NCBI GenBank assembly: GCA_017514045.1
Contig: JAFWLS010000013.1
Location: 38,377-102,376 of the forward strand
Direction of reading: 5' to 3'
Source of the DNA: Candidatus Saccharimonadota bacterium
Lineage (GTDB): Bacteria; Patescibacteriota; Saccharimonadia; Saccharimonadales; Saccharimonadaceae
DNA length: 64,000 bases
Shown here: one piece after another, positions 60,983 to 64,000 of the stretch
Layout of the letters: each line of letters begins with the position of its first letter
How positions within the stretch are numbered: the first letter of the stretch is position 1
Notes under the pieces: model-generated
Told to the model about the DNA's origin: nothing
The model's input: only the letters and a program-made list of their open reading frames with translations
Databases searched by the model: none
Made by a program: the position numbers and the translations under genes

Positions 60983-62155
60983 GTGCAAGAAGCAACTGTT
61001 ATTAAAGATGCAAACAAAAAACCAAAACAAAAAGCGAACGGCATAGCGATCACTGCTATCATTTTATCTATTATAGCTATCATCTGCTCAACATTCGTCG
61101 CATTTCTTGCTTGTGGCGTCATAGTTATTTCACCAGCCTACGACGATAGAAGTAGTTTCGTTCAAGAGTTCACGCCAGACGGCAACTCAGCAAACTTTAC
61201 CGAAGGATCAATCGCCGAAGTGGCCAATCGCGTTTCTACATCGGTTGTCTCAATCGTAACAGAAGTCAAAACTACAAGCTACAATTTCTTCTACGGCCCC
61301 ACCGAATCTACTGGCGAGGCAGCTGGCACTGGTTTTATTGTCTCAAAAGATGGTTACGTTATCACCAATAAACACGTAGTAGACAACGCTACTAAAATCT
61401 ACGTCGTCCTCGACAACGGCACAATCTGCAAAGACGTAAAGCTAGTCGGTACAGATCCGCTCAACGACGTCGCCTACCTAAAAATTAACGGTGTCGAAGA
61501 CCTTACTCCAGTTACTCTGGGCGATTCCAAAACTATCAATATTGGCGAGCAAGTCATTGCCATTGGGAACGCTCTCGGTCAGTACCAGAATACAGTAACG
61601 TCTGGTATTATCTCTGGAGCCGGACGTTCATTGACCGCTACGGATTCTTCCTATCAGAACGCCGAGACTCTTACTGACATGATTCAAACCGACGCCGCCA
61701 TTAACGCCGGTAACTCTGGCGGCCCACTCGTCAATGCAGCTGGAGAAGTCATTGGCATTAACACGGCAGTTTCTACAGGAAATAACATCGGATTTGCCAT
61801 TCCTATTTCTTCGGTTAAAGGCATGTTAAAAACCATCCTTGAGACCGGCGAAGCCAAACGTGCCTACGCTGGCGTATCGTACCTCGCCATTGACGCCGCA
61901 ACGGCCGTAGAAAACGATCTTGACTCTACATTCGGAGCTTATGTCTCAAACGTAATCAAAGGATCCCCGGCCGAAAAAGCCGGCATAAAAAAAGATGATA
62001 TCATTCTGGCCGTCGACGGGATTAAAATTGGCGCCTCGACCTCCCTCGGGACTCTCCTGGGCGAGCACTCAATTAACGACACGATTACACTGACTATTCT
62101 TCGTGACAACGAAAGAATCACCGTTCAGCTTACTTTAGCTGAATACAGCGAATAA
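60983..62155 (+). CDS. HtrA/DegP-type serine protease with PDZ domain
   Basis: A 390-residue membrane-anchored protease. N-terminal helix (AITAIILSIIAIICSTFVAFLA), a trypsin-like domain with TNKHVVDN (His), DPLNDVAYLKI (Asp) and NAGNSGGPLV (Ser), then a PDZ domain (AYVSNVIKGSPAEKAGIKKDDIILAVDG). GTG start after AAAGGAGG. It degrades or folds damaged surface proteins. Its terminator lies inside the convergent prmC gene. Confidence 0.93.
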   Translation: MQEATVIKDANKKPKQKANGIAITAIILSIIAIICSTFVAFLACGVIVISPAYDDRSSFVQEFTPDGNSANFTEGSIAEVANRVSTSVVSIVTEVKTTSYNFFYGPTESTGEAAGTGFIVSKDGYVITNKHVVDNATKIYVVLDNGTICKDVKLVGTDPLNDVAYLKINGVEDLTPVTLGDSKTINIGEQVIAIGNALGQYQNTVTSGIISGAGRSLTATDSSYQNAETLTDMIQTDAAINAGNSGGPLVNAAGEVIGINTAVSTGNNIGFAIPISSVKGMLKTILETGEAKRAYAGVSYLAIDAATAVENDLDSTFGAYVSNVIKGSPAEKAGIKKDDIILAVDGIKIGASTSLGTLLGEHSINDTITLTILRDNERITVQLTLAEYSE

Positions 62156-62791
62156 TAGCTGATATCCCCGAGTCTCTAGATGTTTCATATTTAGAGACTC
62201 AGCTTTTTTTATAATTCGTTCATGTTGTACAGGATCGGCTTCGAGAACCAAATAATTAGTTTTGCCTACAACCTGCTCAAGTAAAGCATTTATAATTCTA
62301 AGCCCTCCATCTTCAGCATAAAGCGCTATTTCCGGCTCAAATTCAACACCAGAAATCCAATCCCAATCCCTGTCAACATACGGCAGATTCGCGAATATTA
62401 CATCGAACTTACCTCGTATATTTTCTAGCAAATCGCTCTCTACGAACTCGACGTTAGCATCAAACTTCTTCGCGTTCTTTCGCGCTATCACGAGCGCCGG
62501 CTTGGAAATATCGCACGCAACAAGTTCAGCCTCGGCAAGCTCGAGTTTTAGCGTTACGGCCACGCACCCGCTACCAGTACCCACATCAAGAATCCTAGGA
62601 CGCTTCGGCAAAACTCTCTCTGGTACCATTACGCCCGACAAATACTGTTTACCGGCCAGACTAAGTATCATTTCTACTGCAGTCTCCGTCTCCGGGCGGG
62701 GAATCAAAACATCAGGCGAAACAATAAAATCACGCCCATAAAACTCCTTAAATCCGTCTTTATACGGTCTCGGAAATGAGCCCTCGCTCAT
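62135..62791 (-). CDS. prmC: release factor glutamine methyltransferase
   Basis: A 218-residue SAM methyltransferase that modifies the GGQ glutamine of release factors. [16 protein letters not shown] and [14 protein letters not shown] bind SAM, and the catalytic NPPY motif reads ANLPYVD. It follows prfA, overlapping by 32 bases, and lacks most of the N-terminal helical domain of E. coli PrmC. Its end overlaps the HtrA gene by 21 bases. Confidence 0.92.
   Translation of the reverse strand: MSEGSFPRPYKDGFKEFYGRDFIVSPDVLIPRPETETAVEMILSLAGKQYLSGVMVPERVLPKRPRILDVGTGSGCVAVTLKLELAEAELVACDISKPALVIARKNAKKFDANVEFVESDLLENIRGKFDVIFANLPYVDRDWDWISGVEFEPEIALYAEDGGLRIINALLEQVVGKTNYLVLEADPVQHERIIKKAESLNMKHLETRGYQLLFAVFS
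62170..62210 (+). terminator. HtrA terminator inside the prmC coding end
   Basis: GAGTCTCTA (62170-62178) with TAGAGACTC (62192-62200), then a seven-T run, all within prmC codons read on the other strand. Confidence 0.85.
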
Positions 62792-63812
62792 ATTTTCTCA
62801 ACTCCTCGACGATATCATCTATGTCGCCATCCATCGCCGAGTTAATATTACTCCGCGAATAATGTATTCTATGATCTGTAATTCTGTCTTGCGGGAAATT
62901 ATAGGTGCGAATCTTTTCACTACGATCGCCAGTGCCAATCAAAGACTTTCTGGCCTCAGACGCATTCTTACGTTCTTCTTCGCGCTGGCGCTCAACTAAG
63001 CGCGAACGCAGCACCGCCATAGCTTTTTCCTTGTTCTGCCTCTGGCTACGCTCGTCTTGCATTGCCACAACAATACCAGATGGCAAATGCGTAATGCGCA
63101 CAGCTGAGTTCGTCGTATTGACGCTCTGGCCACCATGCCCACCAGAATGATAAATATCTATACGCAGATCTTCTTCGCGAATCTCGATATCTCTTTCCTC
63201 CGCTTCAGGAAGCACAGCGACCGTCACGGTCGAAGTATGAATCCGGCCTTGGCTCTCGGTCACTGGCACACGTTGTACGCGATGTACGCCACCCTCAAAC
63301 TTCATATGTCCATACGCATCATCACCAGTAATCTTAAAAATCACTTCTTTCATTCCACCTGCTTCGTTTTCATTCTGCGAAATCAATTCTGCTCTAAGCC
63401 CAATTCTCTCTGCATATCGTACGTACATGCGGTAAAGCTCGCCAGCAAATAGTGAAGCTTCATCTCCACCAGCGCCAGCACGAATCTCCATAATAGCCGG
63501 ACGATCATCCAATGGATCTCTCGGAAGTAGCTTCTCTTCAAGGTCGACTTTTTCATTCTCTAACTTCTTCGTTAATTCTTCTTCATCAGACCTTGCCAAT
63601 TCGCCAAGCTCCGGATCGTTCACAAGAGCCTTTGCCTCTCCCAAAGCCTTTTCGTCTGCTAAGATTTGTTTACGTAATTCCAAAATAGCGGCAAGTTCCG
63701 AACCGCGCTTCGACTTCAAAGCAAACTCAGGATCGGCGTAAGCGTCTGGCTTCGCCAAAAATTCCTGTATGTCACCATATTCTTTCTCTAAACTAGCAAA
63801 ATCATAATCCAT
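62760..63812 (-). CDS. prfA: peptide chain release factor 1
   Basis: A 350-residue RF1. [25 protein letters not shown] is the peptidyl-hydrolysis domain with GGQ, and [14 protein letters not shown] contains the PxT stop-codon motif for UAA and UAG. The start at 63812 follows a leaderless -10 box; the ATG at 63818 overlaps that box. RF1 with TGA stops in use implies prfB elsewhere. Confidence 0.97.
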   Translation of the reverse strand: MDYDFASLEKEYGDIQEFLAKPDAYADPEFALKSKRGSELAAILELRKQILADEKALGEAKALVNDPELGELARSDEEELTKKLENEKVDLEEKLLPRDPLDDRPAIMEIRAGAGGDEASLFAGELYRMYVRYAERIGLRAELISQNENEAGGMKEVIFKITGDDAYGHMKFEGGVHRVQRVPVTESQGRIHTSTVTVAVLPEAEERDIEIREEDLRIDIYHSGGHGGQSVNTTNSAVRITHLPSGIVVAMQDERSQRQNKEKAMAVLRSRLVERQREEERKNASEARKSLIGTGDRSEKIRTYNFPQDRITDHRIHYSRSNINSAMDGDIDDIVEELRKYERGLISETV

Positions 63813-63818
63813 ATTCAC

Positions 63819-63827
63819 ATTATAACA
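63819..63827 (-). promoter_or_regulatory. leaderless extended -10 of prfA
   Basis: Minus-strand TGT-TATAAT, six bases before the start at 63812. Confidence 0.7.
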
Positions 63828-63856
63828 CGACGTTTTGCATAAATATCAGTATTGTA

Positions 63857-63865
63857 TGCTATAAT
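63857..63865 (+). promoter_or_regulatory. leaderless extended -10 of the prepilin gene
   Basis: TGC-TATAAT, six bases before ATG 63872. Confidence 0.65.
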
Positions 63866-63871
63866 AAGCAT

Positions 63872-64000
63872 ATGCTTAACCACTTTGGGCATTCTTTTCG
63901 TAAGGGAGATACACTGATTGAAGTCATGTTCGCAGTGGGCGTGTTTGGCCTAGCTGCAGTTGGTGCCATCTCACTCATGAACCGTGGTCTTGCTACCGCT
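63872..64000 (+). CDS. type IV prepilin-like protein, truncated by the window
   Basis: The first 43 residues of a pilin-like protein. After a basic start comes GDTLIEVMFAVGVFGLAAVGA, the prepilin cleavage and methylation pattern, with the usual Phe after the Gly replaced by Asp. The Glu at position +5 is kept. Type IV pili give twitching and host contact in Saccharibacteria. The rest is outside the window. Confidence 0.75.
   Translation, partial: MLNHFGHSFRKGDTLIEVMFAVGVFGLAAVGAISLMNRGLATA

Noticed and set aside
1..64000. UGA recoding as in Gracilibacteria
   Set aside because: TGA ends metK, the alpha/beta hydrolase, rpiB and recR at the expected lengths.
1..64000. CRISPR array, insertion sequence or prophage
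   Set aside because: No spaced direct repeats, transposase, integrase or phage structural gene was seen.
1..64000. tRNA, rRNA, RNase P, SRP or tmRNA genes
   Set aside because: No stretch with the T-loop or other conserved core sequences was found by eye; a covariance search would be needed to be sure.

Overview
The window reads as a gene-dense chromosomal segment of a small-genome Patescibacteria/CPR bacterium, most likely Candidatus Saccharibacteria (TM7). This is an inference from gene content, compact operons with ATGA or TAATG overlaps, tandem FemAB genes, a degenerate NrdR, leaderless genes and a type IV prepilin. TGA ends several genes (metK, the alpha/beta hydrolase, rpiB, recR), so the code is standard and not the UGA=Gly code of Gracilibacteria. 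I found no tRNA, rRNA, insertion sequence, prophage or CRISPR array.

Layout. 0-0.9 kb: 3' end of metK, then rpsJ. 0.9-6.1 kb: a five-gene cell-wall cassette (MurF-like ligase, alpha/beta hydrolase, DegT-type aminotransferase, two FemAB proteins). 6.2-11 kb: ftsZ, nrdR, a thioredoxin-like protein, ileS. 11-16.3 kb: a membrane-anchored WG-like repeat protein facing a heterodimeric ABC exporter. 16.4-20.5 kb: thymidine kinase, thymidylate kinase, an FAD-linked oxidase, trigger factor. 20.5-26.1 kb: a surface locus in which a 1413-residue repeat protein is flanked by two paralogous membrane-anchored proteins with near-identical promoters. 26.2-34.7 kb: rpsL-rpsG, an orphan, a gap-rpiB-rpe-pfkB-LOG sugar-phosphate cluster, cysteine desulfurase with an IscU-type scaffold, and gpsA. 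34.7-39.4 kb: a UvrD helicase-nuclease, a 58-residue ORF, dus. 39.4-43.5 kb: an orphan, rplJ-rplL on the minus strand with an L10 leader, rlmH, a DUF2207-like membrane protein, a conserved unknown. 43.5-49.3 kb: dnaX, dnaB, a polytopic membrane protein, ybaB, recR, alkD. 49.3-55.9 kb: rmuC, nrnA-like, cysS, and the queA-tgt-queH operon. 55.9-62.1 kb: a permease, orphans, a redox protein, an 83-residue gene behind a structured leader, lepB, an HtrA protease. 62.1-64 kb: prfA-prmC and a truncated prepilin gene.

Three signals stand out. First, NrdR, DnaX and RecR, encoded at separate sites, have all lost their family's four-cysteine zinc module, while other zinc sites (thymidine kinase, CysS, Tgt) are kept. 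Second, about twenty genes begin with a -10 box followed after 6-9 bases by the start codon, often as an extended TGN-TATAAT box, so operon-leading genes appear to be leaderless while internal genes use Shine-Dalgarno sites. Third, the roughly 140-base leader of the 83-residue gene can fold into several hairpins, one of which sequesters the ribosome binding site. The surface-protein locus and the cell-wall cassette are the best candidates for poorly described biology tied to the epibiotic lifestyle.
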